Positions 34,642 through 44,138 are shown, counted from the stretch's first letter. The stretch is DNA of 64,000 bases from Shimazuella kribbensis DSM 45090 (GCF_000428065.1 NZ_ATZF01000001.1:115822-179821); one strand, 5' to 3'. Notes: generated by a model not told the origin, from the letters alone. Program-made: numbers and translations.

Positions 34642-36135
34642 TTAGTCCCGATGTATCCTCCGGGAAATAATTTTCGGACGAATCACCCTTATCATCTCCA
34701 CAGAAGGATCTTCCGTTCCTTGCACAATCAAGCCGGCTGCTTTGTTTTCTTCGATATAAGTAATATTTTCTTCTGTTATGCGCTCCCCAGGAAGTAGTAT
34801 TGGTATTCCTGGTGGATACATAAAGAGAAATTCTGCCGTAATTTGCCCAGCTGCTTGTCGAAAAGGGATAGACTCTGTTTCACTATAAAATGCAGTACGA
34901 GGAGAAACAACAAGCTCAGGTACATCAGGTAATATAATGTTTTTCTGGTTAGTTGTCTCCTTTGTTTGGAAATGAGCTGCAAGGTCTTGTAGAGCATAAA
35001 TCAAGGATTGGATCGACTCTTCGTTGTCTCCTAAAGTAACAAAGCAGAGAATATTATACAAATCACTCATTTCTGCTTCGATTTGATGTGTTTCTCGAAG
35101 CCAATCGCTTGCTTCGTGGCCATTTATACTTAACTCACTTACATGAATCAACAATTTTGTTTCATCGAGATCATAGCGAGCTTTTCCATCAAGCCATTCT
35201 TTCCCTACACAAAGTAATCCATCAATTTCATTGATCTGTGTTCGTGCTTTTCTTGCTAGTGCTAAAGTTTGCGTTATCACTTCTTCACCATGGATGGCAA
35301 GATACCGTCTAGCTGTATCGAGGGATGCTAATAAGATATAAGATGTAGAAGTTGTCGTTAACATGCTTAAGATAGATTGGACATGCAAGGGATCTACTAA
35401 GTTTCCTTGTAGATTGAGCACAGAACTCTGGGTCAGTGAACCTCCAAGCTTATGAACGCTTGTTGCAGCTAAATCTGCTCCAGCATCCATTGCTGATATG
35501 GGTAACTCATGATGAAAATGGGTGTGTACTCCATGTGCTTCATCTACTAGTACCGGTACGTGTTTATCATGAGCGATCCGCACAATTTCCTGGAGATTGC
35601 TAGCAAAGCCGAAGTAAGTAGGATTAATCACTAATACTGCTTTTGCATCTGGATGTTTATTCAATGCTTTTTCTACCTGTGCAGGTGTAATCCCATGAGC
35701 GATTCCAAGCTTTGGATCTAATTCTGGGTGTAGAAAAACCGGATTGCAATCAGCAAATACGATAGCGGATAGAACAGATTTGTGTACTGTACGAGGTACA
35801 ATGATTTTATCTCCCGGATTACAAGTAGCTAAAATCATTGCCATGATCGCACTACTGGTACCTTGAACAGAAAAAAAAGTCCGCTTCGCCCCAAATGCTT
35901 CAGCAGCAAGTTCTTGTGCTTCTTGGATAATTCCTTGTGGTTGATGAAGATCGTCCAATGGTTCAATGTTTATTAAATCAATGGATAAGGCATTGGTTCC
36001 AATAAAATCATGAAATTCTTTGTCCATACCTTGTCCTTTTTTATGTCCAGGTATATGAAAAGGTAAAGGGTTAGAATTCGCATATTCTTTTAGTTTGGTA
36101 AAAAGTGGGGTGTTGTTCTGGTTGGATTGATTCAT
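34642..36135 (-). CDS. speA: arginine decarboxylase, fold-type I
   Basis: The 497-residue protein matches SpeA of B. subtilis along its length as recalled: FHIPGHKKG, SIDLINIEPLDDLH, FFSVQGTSSAIM, DEAHGVHTHFHHELP, and the PLP lysine in ATSVHKLGG. It makes agmatine for polyamine synthesis. I chose the ATG at 36135 by alignment; a GTG 11 codons upstream is in frame and neither has a strong ribosome binding site. A lysine decarboxylase function cannot be excluded from this family alone. Confidence 0.88.
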   Translation of the reverse strand: MNQSNQNNTPLFTKLKEYANSNPLPFHIPGHKKGQGMDKEFHDFIGTNALSIDLINIEPLDDLHQPQGIIQEAQELAAEAFGAKRTFFSVQGTSSAIMAMILATCNPGDKIIVPRTVHKSVLSAIVFADCNPVFLHPELDPKLGIAHGITPAQVEKALNKHPDAKAVLVINPTYFGFASNLQEIVRIAHDKHVPVLVDEAHGVHTHFHHELPISAMDAGADLAATSVHKLGGSLTQSSVLNLQGNLVDPLHVQSILSMLTTTSTSYILLASLDTARRYLAIHGEEVITQTLALARKARTQINEIDGLLCVGKEWLDGKARYDLDETKLLIHVSELSINGHEASDWLRETHQIEAEMSDLYNILCFVTLGDNEESIQSLIYALQDLAAHFQTKETTNQKNIILPDVPELVVSPRTAFYSETESIPFRQAAGQITAEFLFMYPPGIPILLPGERITEENITYIEENKAAGLIVQGTEDPSVEMIRVIRPKIISRRIHRD

Positions 36136-36235
36136 TTTTCTTTGGCCCTGCTTTCTACTCGTAGTCACAAAACAAGCCTATTGTACAAGATTTGAAGACG
36201 AAGGTAAATGATAATAATGAGATCTTTATGTATTT

Positions 36236-36862
36236 TTATTCAAAGGATAAATGATAGAGTGGCATGAGTTGATCATAGGTTTTTTCTACTTTCTTTTGTA
36301 GTATCTTGCCATTCAGATTTACTGCTTCTTTGCGGGGAATCAGTATGCCACAAAGAAATTCAGCTTTTTTAACTTTGGCTAAACGTTCCATGATGGATTT
36401 CCATCTTTCTGGATCAAGAGAGGAAGCAGCTGTTACATCAGGAGTCGTGTGATCGATTGAAATGTAAAAATCATGAGGTATGAAAGAGCTGTACTTCTGA
36501 ATGTTTTTTAGAAAATGGTTAGCAAATATTTTTTTTTGTTCACATTCGTAGATGAGTGCGAAATAAGCAAACAAATGGGTATCCCTCAGGCCTAACTGGA
36601 AGTGTGGATGTGCTTTATAGCCACGCTTATTAGTAGACCAAGCCACCCATGTTTCTTCTGGAGCATGAACCGTGCGCCTTGCATGTCGGGCAATATGAGT
36701 ATAAACGGTATCTCCTAATTTGGTGGTTAAAAACTCAGAAATAGATTCTCCCATCGTGGAAAACTTTGGTTGGATTTCTCTTTGTAATGCTTCCATTCTA
36801 GATTCAAGACCATCAATAGCAAAAACATGAAAATCTTCATTTGTAAATGTAGGGAATGACAT
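36236..36862 (-). CDS. yktB: YktB family (DUF1054) protein
   Basis: A 208-residue soluble protein (FTNEDFHVFAIDGLESRMEA, VYTHIARHARRTVHAPEETW, HPHFQLGLRDTHLF) matching the DUF1054/YktB family of Bacillales. The biochemical role is not established. It lies 100 bases upstream of speA on the same strand; in B. subtilis yktB is also close to speA, so the synteny fits. Confidence 0.85.
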   Translation of the reverse strand: MSFPTFTNEDFHVFAIDGLESRMEALQREIQPKFSTMGESISEFLTTKLGDTVYTHIARHARRTVHAPEETWVAWSTNKRGYKAHPHFQLGLRDTHLFAYFALIYECEQKKIFANHFLKNIQKYSSFIPHDFYISIDHTTPDVTAASSLDPERWKSIMERLAKVKKAEFLCGILIPRKEAVNLNGKILQKKVEKTYDQLMPLYHLSFE

Positions 36863-37106
36863 TTTTTTAATATCCTTTCTTTTTTATCAGATTGAACAAA
36901 TATGCCTCTGAGAAAAGAGATACTTTACTATCTTTCTTTTTTTCTTCTAAACCAATACCGTTACCTTCAAAAAAAATTTTCATATACTATATAATCTCCA
37001 ATTGGACTGGCTAGAAGTGTTATATTTCAAACCTTCTCAGGGAATCCTGTTATCAAGTGGATCTATTACCACTTGTTAGTAAATTGTAAAGGGGTGCAGT
37101 GGTTAC

Positions 37107-37298
37107 ATGGAAGATGTCATTCGAGCTTTCAAGTGCCGAGATCCGGAAAAACGGATTCCAGTATTACGTATGGAACTGGATTACGAGCTGTCCCTGTTAT
37201 ACGAAGCAATGCTAGAAAATAGCATGCACAAGATAGACCAGTGCAAATCTAGGTTAAGTGAAATCAGACGTGAAATGTTGATGTTAGAAGCATTGTAA
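37107..37298 (+). CDS. small helical protein, unknown
   Basis: A 63-residue protein (VLRMELDYELSLLYEAMLEN) of one or two amphipathic helices. A ribosome binding site AAAGGGGTG precedes the ATG and a terminator lies directly downstream. It is a monocistronic small gene of unknown family. Confidence 0.5.
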   Translation: MEDVIRAFKCRDPEKRIPVLRMELDYELSLLYEAMLENSMHKIDQCKSRLSEIRREMLMLEAL

Positions 37299-37310
37299 AC
37301 AGATTGGACA

Positions 37311-37341
37311 AAAAGCCGCTACTATTTTTGTAGCGGTTTTT
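37311..37341 (+). terminator. intrinsic terminator
   Basis: CCGCTAC and GTAGCGG form the stem, flanked by A- and T-runs. Confidence 0.85.
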
Positions 37342-37424
37342 CATTGATGGAAATTGTTTGTACTAAGCATTATACTTCTTTTGTTATCCTAATTTTCGAA
37401 AAAAATGAAAGTGGGGTATGTGAG

Positions 37425-38156
37425 ATGTCTGTTCAAATTTTTGCTCATCGTGGTTACTCGAGTAGAGCAATGGAAAACAGTATGACTGCATTCCAAATGG
37501 CAAAACAAGCAAACGTGGATGGAATTGAACTAGATGTACATCTGACGAGAGATGGCGAAATAGTGGTAATTCATGATGAAAGCTTGGATCGAACGACAAC
37601 CGGAACAGGGTGGATTGGACAGTTATCCTACTCTCAAATTAGCAACTATTCATTACTTAGTCTAGAAAATGAAATCGTACCAACGTTGTCTAATGTTTTC
37701 GAGCTTTTTTTAGATAAGAAAACACGGATAAATATAGAATTAAAAAACCAACTGGTTCCATATAAAGGAATAGTAGAAAAAGTCATTCAATTGATTGAAC
37801 ATTATGGTATGGAACAAAGGGTGATTCTGTCTTCTTTTCATCATCCTAGTTTGATGGAATTAAAAAAACTGCGACCAACATGGGAAATAGCTCCTTTGAT
37901 TGATTGTGTTATGGTGAAACCTTGGAAATATGCAAAATTTTTGGGGATGAATCAGGTGCATCTTCATTATTCTGCTATAGATGAAGATGTTGTAGTCCAA
38001 TGCAACCAAAATAACATCAAAATAAGAACATACACTGTCAATCAAGTAAAAGATATGCAGCGTCTTGTAGAGCTAGGTATTGATGCAATTATTACCAACT
38101 ATCCAACTCGACTGCGCCGAGTGATTGATCATTTAGGGGATGGAGTGATAGAGTAG
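37425..38156 (+). CDS. glycerophosphodiester phosphodiesterase
   Basis: A 243-residue GDPD protein starting at the ATG at 37425. It shows AHRGYSS (catalytic His), ENSMTAFQMA, GIELDVHLTRDGEIVVIHD (metal ligands and second His) and INIELKNQ. It hydrolyses glycerophosphodiesters to glycerol-3-phosphate and an alcohol. No signal peptide is present at this start, so it acts in the cytoplasm (UgpQ/YqiK-like). Confidence 0.92.
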   Translation: MSVQIFAHRGYSSRAMENSMTAFQMAKQANVDGIELDVHLTRDGEIVVIHDESLDRTTTGTGWIGQLSYSQISNYSLLSLENEIVPTLSNVFELFLDKKTRINIELKNQLVPYKGIVEKVIQLIEHYGMEQRVILSSFHHPSLMELKKLRPTWEIAPLIDCVMVKPWKYAKFLGMNQVHLHYSAIDEDVVVQCNQNNIKIRTYTVNQVKDMQRLVELGIDAIITNYPTRLRRVIDHLGDGVIE

Positions 38157-38161
38157 GGGGG

Positions 38162-38476
38162 ATGAAAGTTGCTATTAGCGGAGAAAAAAACAAGGGAGTG
38201 TCAGAAACGTTGTTTAACTGGATTTCACAAGTTCCTCCATGGTTGCTATATTTTATTATTTTAGTGCTTAGTGTCATCATATATAAAGTAGCATTTGCAA
38301 GAAGTTTACCTCCATTAAAGTCGCTTGTTGTCTATTTCGTTTTGGCATTAGGATGTGTGTTGTTTTGGATCATGCAGTTGGTTCAATTTCCGATGATACA
38401 GGCTCTTTTGATAACTGTTGTAATTATCGTTGTGACCCGTGTCCGCCTCTGGTATAGTAAAAAACAGGCAAAATAG
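38162..38476 (+). CDS. ylaH: YlaH-like membrane protein
   Basis: A 104-residue protein with three membrane segments (about 27-46, 55-74, 78-95) and KVAFARSLPPLKSLVVYFVL and RVRLWYSKK, matching the YlaH-like family. It starts six bases after the phosphodiesterase stop, so it is in the same operon. Function unknown. Neighbouring ylaI and ylaJ homologues strengthen the assignment. Confidence 0.75.
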   Translation: MKVAISGEKNKGVSETLFNWISQVPPWLLYFIILVLSVIIYKVAFARSLPPLKSLVVYFVLALGCVLFWIMQLVQFPMIQALLITVVIIVVTRVRLWYSKKQAK

Positions 38477-38498
38477 GGCGATAATGGGAGTGGTGAAA

Positions 38499-38777
38499 AT
38501 GCAACAGAGTGATGCATTGTTTAATTGGTTGCAAATACAGATTGTTTGGGATGCAAGACCAAGTGATATTTCTGCGAAAGATACAGTTGTATTTTTTGAG
38601 ACCCTGCTTCTAGAAGATTATGAAATAAAAGAGTTAAAGATGGAGTTGCGAAATCAAGAATATTGCATTTCTTACAAACAAGAAGGGAAAGAGCATAAAG
38701 TCTCCTTCCCAAAAGAACAAGCTGAAAAGTTATTAAAAGACATTACCGAAGAACCGAAATACAATACATGTCTCTAA
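38499..38777 (+). CDS. small protein, unknown
   Basis: A 92-residue charged soluble protein (IQIVWDARPSDISAKDTVVF) from the ATG at 38499 behind GGGAGTGG. It is 22 bases downstream of ylaH. Its stop overlaps the stop of the opposing ylaI by three bases. No family recognised. Confidence 0.55.
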   Translation: MQQSDALFNWLQIQIVWDARPSDISAKDTVVFFETLLLEDYEIKELKMELRNQEYCISYKQEGKEHKVSFPKEQAEKLLKDITEEPKYNTCL

Positions 38778-38929
38778 GGTTTTGCTGTTCGTTGCATGTT
38801 AACCTTTGTAGTTATACGATCATGACAAGTTTCACAGATTTGTATTTTATGAGGATGTTTCATTATTTTTCTTGCTTGAAATTTTGAGGGGGTAAATGCC
38901 TCATCACAAAGGATGCAAATTACTTTCAT
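38774..38929 (-). CDS. ylaI: YlaI-like (DUF2197) zinc-ribbon protein
   Basis: A 51-residue protein: MKVICILCDEAFTPSKFQAR then KIMKHPHKIQICETCHDRIT. It has two CxxC pairs for one zinc site and resembles B. subtilis YlaI. It is convergent with the preceding gene, overlapping at the stops. Function unknown. Confidence 0.75.
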   Translation of the reverse strand: MKVICILCDEAFTPSKFQARKIMKHPHKIQICETCHDRITTKVNMQRTAKP

Positions 38930-39292
38930 GAGAATCCATAATTCCTTTCTAAACAGCTCTATATAAAATCAGTATACACCAATTTAGGGTGGGATAAAAA
39001 AGGGTAGAACCAAATAGGTTACTATCCTTTTTGTTGTAATGTTTATGAAGATTCTTTAACGGACGAAAATGGATATACACCAATAGAATTTTATTTGAGA
39101 TCGATTTTAAGATCTATGTTTGGGTTTTTGAAATCTCCTGTAGTGAATACTATACCCATAGTCTCATGAGGCATTTAAAAGAGACAAAATACGACCAAAG
39201 ATGTATAGCAAAATACTACCTATACCTCACGTTTTCCGTATGAATAGGATATATAATTTCATTAATTGATACAATAAAAAGGAGAGATTTTA
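38930..39292. other. intergenic region with one hairpin
   Basis: No gene is supportable. A long stem, AAAAAAGGGTAG (38996-39007) with CTATCCTTTTT (39022-39032), has A- and T-runs on both sides and may terminate in either direction. The rest is AT-rich upstream sequence of the gene at 39293. Confidence 0.5.
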
Positions 39293-39601
39293 GTGGATAT
39301 GAGGGGAATAAAGATCTTGGTGCATGCTAGTACATGGTTTGCTCCGATGTTACTCCCAAGTATTGTTTTCTTTCTCATAAAAGATAGTGCAGTGAAGCGA
39401 GTTGCCATTCAAGCATTCTTTTTTCATTTGATTATGGCAGTGCTCATTTCGATTTCGTGGTTTTTCTCGATTGTGATTATTGGGATTCCATTTTTGATTT
39501 TTTTCGGGTTGATGGCGTTCATCTGCCCTATTATGGGAATTATATATGCCCTGAAGGATCGCACCTATCAATACCCGATCGTAAAGTGGTTTATCCGATA
39601 A
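39293..39601 (+). CDS. DUF4870-like small membrane protein
   Basis: A 102-residue protein with three hydrophobic segments (ILVHASTWFAPMLLPSIVFFL, FFFHLIMAVLISISWFFSIV, FGLMAFICPIMGIIYALKD). This resembles the DUF4870/Tic20-like plan. The GTG at 39293 is 7 bases after AAGGAGAG. Unknown function. Confidence 0.65.
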   Translation: MDMRGIKILVHASTWFAPMLLPSIVFFLIKDSAVKRVAIQAFFFHLIMAVLISISWFFSIVIIGIPFLIFFGLMAFICPIMGIIYALKDRTYQYPIVKWFIR

Positions 39602-39640
39602 TGTAAAGTTTAAACAGTCCGGTTTTTTAGGGGGCAAAAT

Positions 39641-39672
39641 AAAAACAGTTACCTAATCAGGTAACTGTTTTA
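39641..39672. terminator. bidirectional terminator
   Basis: AAAACAGTTACCT and AGGTAACTGTTTT form a near-perfect stem between convergent genes. Confidence 0.9.
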
Positions 39673-39677
39673 TCATT

Positions 39678-40445
39678 TTATGAATGAAGGTAGTATTCTT
39701 CTAGCGTAATTCCTTTAATTGTGAGCTCTTTTGCTATCTTCACACCTACATACCGTATATGCCAAGGTTCATATTTATAACCAGTGACTTTCTCTTTTCC
39801 TTTTGGATATCGAATGATAAATCCAAAATCTTGTACGTGTTTAGCTAACCACTCAGCTTCCGGTTTTTGAGCAAAACAATCATCAGCCGCACAAGTACCA
39901 TCTTTCCCTGTTATATCAATAGATAGTCCAGTTTCATGTTCACTCGTACCTGGTAGTGCACTATAAGTTCGAGCTTTTGCATACCCATCTCGTTTTACAT
40001 ATCGGTTAAATAACGCTTTTTGTGTTTCGTGGGAGCGATATCCCGATACGCCTTTTAAATAAATATTATCTTTCTTTGCTGCATTTACCATCTTTTCTAG
40101 CTGGGTAGCTGCTTCTTTTCGTAATTGCCGTTTCTCTGTTGAAGCGCTCGCTAGAAAAGGGATATTTAGTGATGCGAGATCTTTTGGGTTAAATGTCTCT
40201 GGCAGGCTGTTATGTTTGTTCACAAGCACGGAGATGTCATCTGGTTGTGCAATTACTTGTAATTTACCAGTAGAGTATTTTGGTAAAGGTTTTCTGGTAT
40301 TACTAGATTGTTTGTTATTTTGTACTACGGTTTCTGTTGGTTGATTCTTTGATGACTGTTTAGAAGGTTCTTCCTTTTTCGAACAGCCAAATAGTACCAA
40401 TGGTAAGAGAAGACAAGAAATGCCAATTGTTATATGCGTTCTCAT
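39678..40445 (-). CDS. VanY-family D,D-carboxypeptidase lipoprotein (M15B)
   Basis: A 255-residue lipoprotein (lipobox LFGC near residue 21, Ser/Gln-rich linker). The M15B domain shows SGYRSHETQKALF, GTSEHETGLSIDI (zinc His and Asp) and EPWHIRYVG (third His). It trims the terminal D-alanine of wall peptides outside the membrane. It is monocistronic. Confidence 0.92.
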   Translation of the reverse strand: MRTHITIGISCLLLPLVLFGCSKKEEPSKQSSKNQPTETVVQNNKQSSNTRKPLPKYSTGKLQVIAQPDDISVLVNKHNSLPETFNPKDLASLNIPFLASASTEKRQLRKEAATQLEKMVNAAKKDNIYLKGVSGYRSHETQKALFNRYVKRDGYAKARTYSALPGTSEHETGLSIDITGKDGTCAADDCFAQKPEAEWLAKHVQDFGFIIRYPKGKEKVTGYKYEPWHIRYVGVKIAKELTIKGITLEEYYLHS

Positions 40446-40646
40446 TGATAGAAACTCCCTAATAAAGTATGTTTTTCATGTATGTTGTAGGAGGAATAGG
40501 AAAGATTTTGTAGTGTGATTATATTAGATGGAATAATTTTCTTAATTACTTTTGTATTCTACTTTGTTTTATGGTAAAGAAAATACCAAAATAAATCAAA
40601 TGAAAAATAAAATAGATCTAAATGAATTCTGTTCAGAACAAAGAAA

Positions 40647-40670
40647 AGAGCCGTTCAAATGAACGACTCT
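40647..40670 (-). terminator. terminator of ylaJ
   Basis: AGAG-CCGTTCA and TGAACG-ACTCT form a stem; the minus strand then reads TTTTCTTTG. Confidence 0.65.
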
Positions 40671-40729
40671 CGTCTCTCAAATTTGTATATTTATAATTGT
40701 AATCTTATAGAAGAAAGAGGTGGATACTG

Positions 40730-41260
40730 CTAATCTGCAGGTTTTTCTTGTTTCGGAACTACTTTGGTGGGTTGAGGGGCAATTCGTTCTGCTATTCCAG
40801 CAAGTTCTCGAAGAACAGAGGATATCGGTTTGCCATCTCGGATATCTTTGTTTATATTTTTTATTCTTTGCATCAAGTCTACATCCGCGGTTACAAGTGC
40901 TCTTGCACCAACAGGATCTTTGTGTAATGCCTCAGCAACCGAATATTTAACTGTACCTACTTGTCCCCGATCAAGATTGGCGTCTAAGTCCAGACCTACG
41001 ATGGAATATTTGCCAACGGATACAGCTGACGCATCTTTAACATGAGGCATCTGTTTTGCGATTTGTTCAAGCCGATTGGAAACCTTTGTTGTAGTTTTGT
41101 TATACTGAGGGGCAGGAACAGTTTGTTTTACCCGTTGCGTGTAGGAAATCTTCTCGGCTTTGGGTGAGACTTCTTTTGGTGCGGAGTTTTCTGGTGCACA
41201 ACCAAAAAGTAAACCTGTTACCAAACAAAATACACCAATCAAACGAACACAAGCAATCAT
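40730..41260 (-). CDS. ylaJ: YhcN/YlaJ family sporulation lipoprotein
   Basis: A 176-residue lipoprotein (lipobox LFGC near residue 21). Its central domain has RLEQIAKQMPHVKDASAVSV and IVGLDLDANLDRGQVGTVKY, as in YhcN/YlaJ proteins linked to spores. A C-terminal proline/lysine tail ends QEKPAD. It implies sporulation in this organism. Divergent from the metallo-hydrolase gene. Confidence 0.85.
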   Translation of the reverse strand: MIACVRLIGVFCLVTGLLFGCAPENSAPKEVSPKAEKISYTQRVKQTVPAPQYNKTTTKVSNRLEQIAKQMPHVKDASAVSVGKYSIVGLDLDANLDRGQVGTVKYSVAEALHKDPVGARALVTADVDLMQRIKNINKDIRDGKPISSVLRELAGIAERIAPQPTKVVPKQEKPAD

Positions 41261-41318
41261 ATAAGGATAACTCCCTTCTGTCAGTTATCCTTTAGTTTGC
41301 AACAAAGGAGACTTGTTC

Positions 41319-41945
41319 ATGCAATTGGAAAAATATGTATTAGGACCTATTGCAACCAATGCCTATCTTCTCTATGAAGAAACAAACAAACAAGGTATTG
41401 TATTTGATCCAGGTATGAATCCAGAGGTTTTAATCAAGCGGATAAAACAATTGGATTTGACCATAGAGGCGATCTTATTAACACATACACACTTTGATCA
41501 TATCGGTGGTCTTGCAGAGTTAAGAACAAACACCAATGCTCCTGTAATCGTACATACAAAAGAGCAAGAATGGTTGAGCAATCCTCTTTATAACGGGTCT
41601 GCTGCTTTTGATGGTTCAAATAAAATGTCTTTTGAACCTGCTGAAATTGAGGTCAAAGGGGGAGAAACATTGTCTTTCTTAGGGAAACAATTACAAGTCT
41701 TGTACACACCAGGACATTCTCCAGGAAGTATCTCCTTTTTTGATGGTGAAATGGTTATTTCCGGTGATGCCTTGTTTAAGGGTGCAATAGGAAGAACAGA
41801 TCTAAGAGATGGGGATTATCAAACATTAATCCAATCGATTGAAAGTCAATTATTCACATTAGCAGATGATGTTGTTGTTCATCCGGGACATGGTCCATCT
41901 ACAGCCATTGGTCACGAACGGAATACCAATCCTTTTTTTTCCTAG
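41319..41945 (+). CDS. MBL-fold metallo-hydrolase, YqgX-like
   Basis: A 208-residue protein from the ATG at 41319 behind AAAGGAGA. It has THTHFDHIGG (HxHxDH), YTPGHSPGS and VVHPGHGPST, the zinc ligands of glyoxalase-II-like hydrolases (YqgX). It probably hydrolyses a thioester or handles persulfides. It is first in a run of thiol-redox genes, 13 bases before the next start. Confidence 0.88.
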   Translation: MQLEKYVLGPIATNAYLLYEETNKQGIVFDPGMNPEVLIKRIKQLDLTIEAILLTHTHFDHIGGLAELRTNTNAPVIVHTKEQEWLSNPLYNGSAAFDGSNKMSFEPAEIEVKGGETLSFLGKQLQVLYTPGHSPGSISFFDGEMVISGDALFKGAIGRTDLRDGDYQTLIQSIESQLFTLADDVVVHPGHGPSTAIGHERNTNPFFS

Positions 41946-41958
41946 AAGGAGGAAAATC

Positions 41959-42513
41959 GTGAAATTAATCCGTACTTTGCTTATCTTGCTACTTCTTGTT
42001 GGAGTTGTTTATGCAATATATGACACAAACAACAAACCTGTCGTTTCCTATGCAAACTGCAAAGGAAATCCAGGTCTAGAAGTGAAGGATTGTGCGCCAA
42101 ACTTCAAACTTAAAACATTGGATGGAAAAGAGGTTGAACTCTACCAGACAAATGGAAAACCGAGTATCATTAATTTTTGGGCTTCATGGTGTGATCCTTG
42201 TAAACGAGAAATGCCTTACTTAGAAACGGCTTACAAAAAATACAAAGATCAAATAAACTTTCATATGGTAAATGAGACGTCACAAGATACACTTCCAAAT
42301 ATCAAAAAGTATATGAAGCAATATCGTTATACCTATCCAGTAATTTTAGATCAGGAAAATGAAGATGGACAATCGATTGGCACAGATCATTACCAGTTGA
42401 TAGGTATTCCAACAACTTTTGTCATTGATTCAACCGGGAAGATAACACACAAGGTCATTGGTGAAATGAGTAAGGAAGAACTACAAGATATTCTCGATGA
42501 TGTGTTATCGTAG
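41959..42513 (+). CDS. membrane-anchored TlpA/ResA-like thioredoxin
   Basis: A 184-residue protein from the GTG at 41959 (behind AGGAGG). An N-terminal membrane anchor precedes a thioredoxin fold with NFWASWCDPCKREMPYL (CxxC) and the cis-proline in GIPTTFVID. A further Cys pair at 31 and 42 or so (YANCKGNPGLEVKDCAPNF) is unusual. It acts outside the membrane with CcdA. Confidence 0.9.
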   Translation: MKLIRTLLILLLLVGVVYAIYDTNNKPVVSYANCKGNPGLEVKDCAPNFKLKTLDGKEVELYQTNGKPSIINFWASWCDPCKREMPYLETAYKKYKDQINFHMVNETSQDTLPNIKKYMKQYRYTYPVILDQENEDGQSIGTDHYQLIGIPTTFVIDSTGKITHKVIGEMSKEELQDILDDVLS

Positions 42514-42527
42514 AGAGGATATAAAAT

Positions 42528-43247
42528 ATGGAACAAGTAACCATTTGGCTTGCTTTTGCAGCAGGAGTTTTGTCTTTTATTTCTCCGTGTTGTTTACCGC
42601 TTTATCCGTCTTATTTGTCTTATATAACAGGGGTATCGGTTTCTCAGTTGAAGGAAAAAGGTAGATCGAAAGAATTAACCAAACTGACGATGATACATAC
42701 TTTTTTCTTTTTACTTGGTTTCTCTCTTGTGTTTTATGCACTTGGGTTTACATTTTCTTGGATTGGACAATCTTTTGTTAATTATAAAGATTTGATTCGC
42801 ATGCTTGGTGGTGTTTTGTTAATCTTTATGGGTTTATTTTTAACAGGGATTATCGAGCCGAAATTTTTAATGAGAGAAAAGAAATGGGATGTTTCCAAGC
42901 AAGGTCTGGGTTTCCTGAGTTCTTTTTTAATAGGAATTAGTTTTGCAGCAGGTTGGACACCTTGTTTAGGACCTATTCTCGCTTCTGTATTAGCTATTAT
43001 TACGATAAAAGCTCAGTTAACAGTTGGTTTTTTGTATATCACCATGTATGTACTTGGATTTGCAATTCCGTTTTTTTTAATGGCTTTTTTTATTGGAAGA
43101 ACAAAATGGATATTGAAATATTCGAGCCAAGTTATGAAAATTGGCGGAGGGTTATTAATTCTTTTTGGTATTATGTTGTATACCAATCAGTTGACTGCTA
43201 TCATTGCATGGTTTACCAATCTTACCGGAGGATTTACCGGATTTTAA
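42528..43247 (+). CDS. ccdA: CcdA thiol-disulfide interchange membrane protein
   Basis: A 239-residue six-segment membrane protein of the DsbD/CcdA family with SFISPCCLPLYPSY and AAGWTPCLGP, the two conserved cysteine motifs. It carries electrons from cytoplasmic thioredoxin to extracytoplasmic ResA/TlpA proteins, as in cytochrome c maturation and spore cortex synthesis. It is flanked by two such proteins. Confidence 0.92.
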   Translation: MEQVTIWLAFAAGVLSFISPCCLPLYPSYLSYITGVSVSQLKEKGRSKELTKLTMIHTFFFLLGFSLVFYALGFTFSWIGQSFVNYKDLIRMLGGVLLIFMGLFLTGIIEPKFLMREKKWDVSKQGLGFLSSFLIGISFAAGWTPCLGPILASVLAIITIKAQLTVGFLYITMYVLGFAIPFFLMAFFIGRTKWILKYSSQVMKIGGGLLILFGIMLYTNQLTAIIAWFTNLTGGFTGF

Positions 43248-43266
43248 AATGAAGGTGAAGGAATAG

Positions 43267-43791
43267 ATGAAGAAACAAACGAGGTATTGGGTGAGAAGGA
43301 TTTTGCTCCTCTGTTTAGTCGGATTGGTTGGATACGCCATATACCAAGTTTCAACGGATACAGGTGGGAAGCCAGTAGAAGGGGATGAAGCGCCGAACTT
43401 TACTTTAACTACTCTTGATGGTAAGCAAATGAGTCTTTCGGATTTAAAGGGAAAAGCAGTGATGCTTAACTTTTGGGGTACTTGGTGTCCGCCCTGCAAG
43501 ACGGAAATGCCAGCAATTCAACAAGCTTATATGATGAATAAAAATCGTGGTTTTGTAGTTGTTTCGATTAATATTCGTGAAAATGAACTGCCAGTAAGTA
43601 ATTTTGCCAAACAGATGGGGCTCACGTTTCCGATATGGATGGACAAAGAAAGAGAAGTCGTCAAGCAATATAAAATTGGTCCAATCCCCAGTTCTTTTTT
43701 TATCAATCGTGAGGGCGTGATTGAGAAGAGAATAGAAGGTCCTCTACAATTAAGTCAATTACAATATTTTATTAACCAAATCATTTCATAG
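43267..43791 (+). CDS. ResA-like membrane-anchored thioredoxin
   Basis: A 174-residue protein with an N-terminal anchor (about 12-27), EAPNFTLTTLDGKQMSLSDL, NFWGTWCPPCKTEMPAI and the cis-proline loop IGPIPSSFFI. This matches ResA/StoA-type thiol-disulfide oxidoreductases. It is 19 bases downstream of ccdA. ResA or StoA cannot be chosen from sequence alone. Confidence 0.9.
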   Translation: MKKQTRYWVRRILLLCLVGLVGYAIYQVSTDTGGKPVEGDEAPNFTLTTLDGKQMSLSDLKGKAVMLNFWGTWCPPCKTEMPAIQQAYMMNKNRGFVVVSINIRENELPVSNFAKQMGLTFPIWMDKEREVVKQYKIGPIPSSFFINREGVIEKRIEGPLQLSQLQYFINQIIS

Positions 43792-43809
43792 ATAAAGGGA
43801 GTGTTCCTA

Positions 43810-44133
43810 ATGGAAAAATTTCAACACATTTCTGCTGCTGAGTTTGGGAAACGTTTTGAGGAAGAAAAACAGAATTACATCTTTGTCGATGTCCGAACGG
43901 AAGAGGAATTCGACAGTGCGCACGTAGAAAATTCTATTCATATTCCTTACGACGTGATGGAAGAACGTTTTGAAGAACTACTTCCACACAAAGAAAAAAA
44001 TATATTGTTAATTTGTAGAAGCGGCATGCGTAGTCAAATAGCAGCGCATATTCTTGCAGAACGAGGTTTTGAGAAACTCTATAATCTCGAAGGGGGATTA
44101 ATGGAGTGGACAGGTCGTCTACACAGCAAGTAA
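43810..44133 (+). CDS. single-domain rhodanese
   Basis: A 107-residue rhodanese with FVDVRTEEEFDSAHVENSIH and the active-site loop ICRSGMRSQ. It transfers sulfane sulfur in the cytoplasm. The ATG at 43810 follows AAAGGGAG. Its place beside an MBL hydrolase and thiol-redox proteins suggests sulfur handling. Confidence 0.9.
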   Translation: MEKFQHISAAEFGKRFEEEKQNYIFVDVRTEEEFDSAHVENSIHIPYDVMEERFEELLPHKEKNILLICRSGMRSQIAAHILAERGFEKLYNLEGGLMEWTGRLHSK

Positions 44134-44138
44134 CTGCC

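Noticed and set aside
42953-43252. 99-codon frame inside ccdA
   Set aside because: It is an alternate-frame shadow of a well-supported membrane protein.
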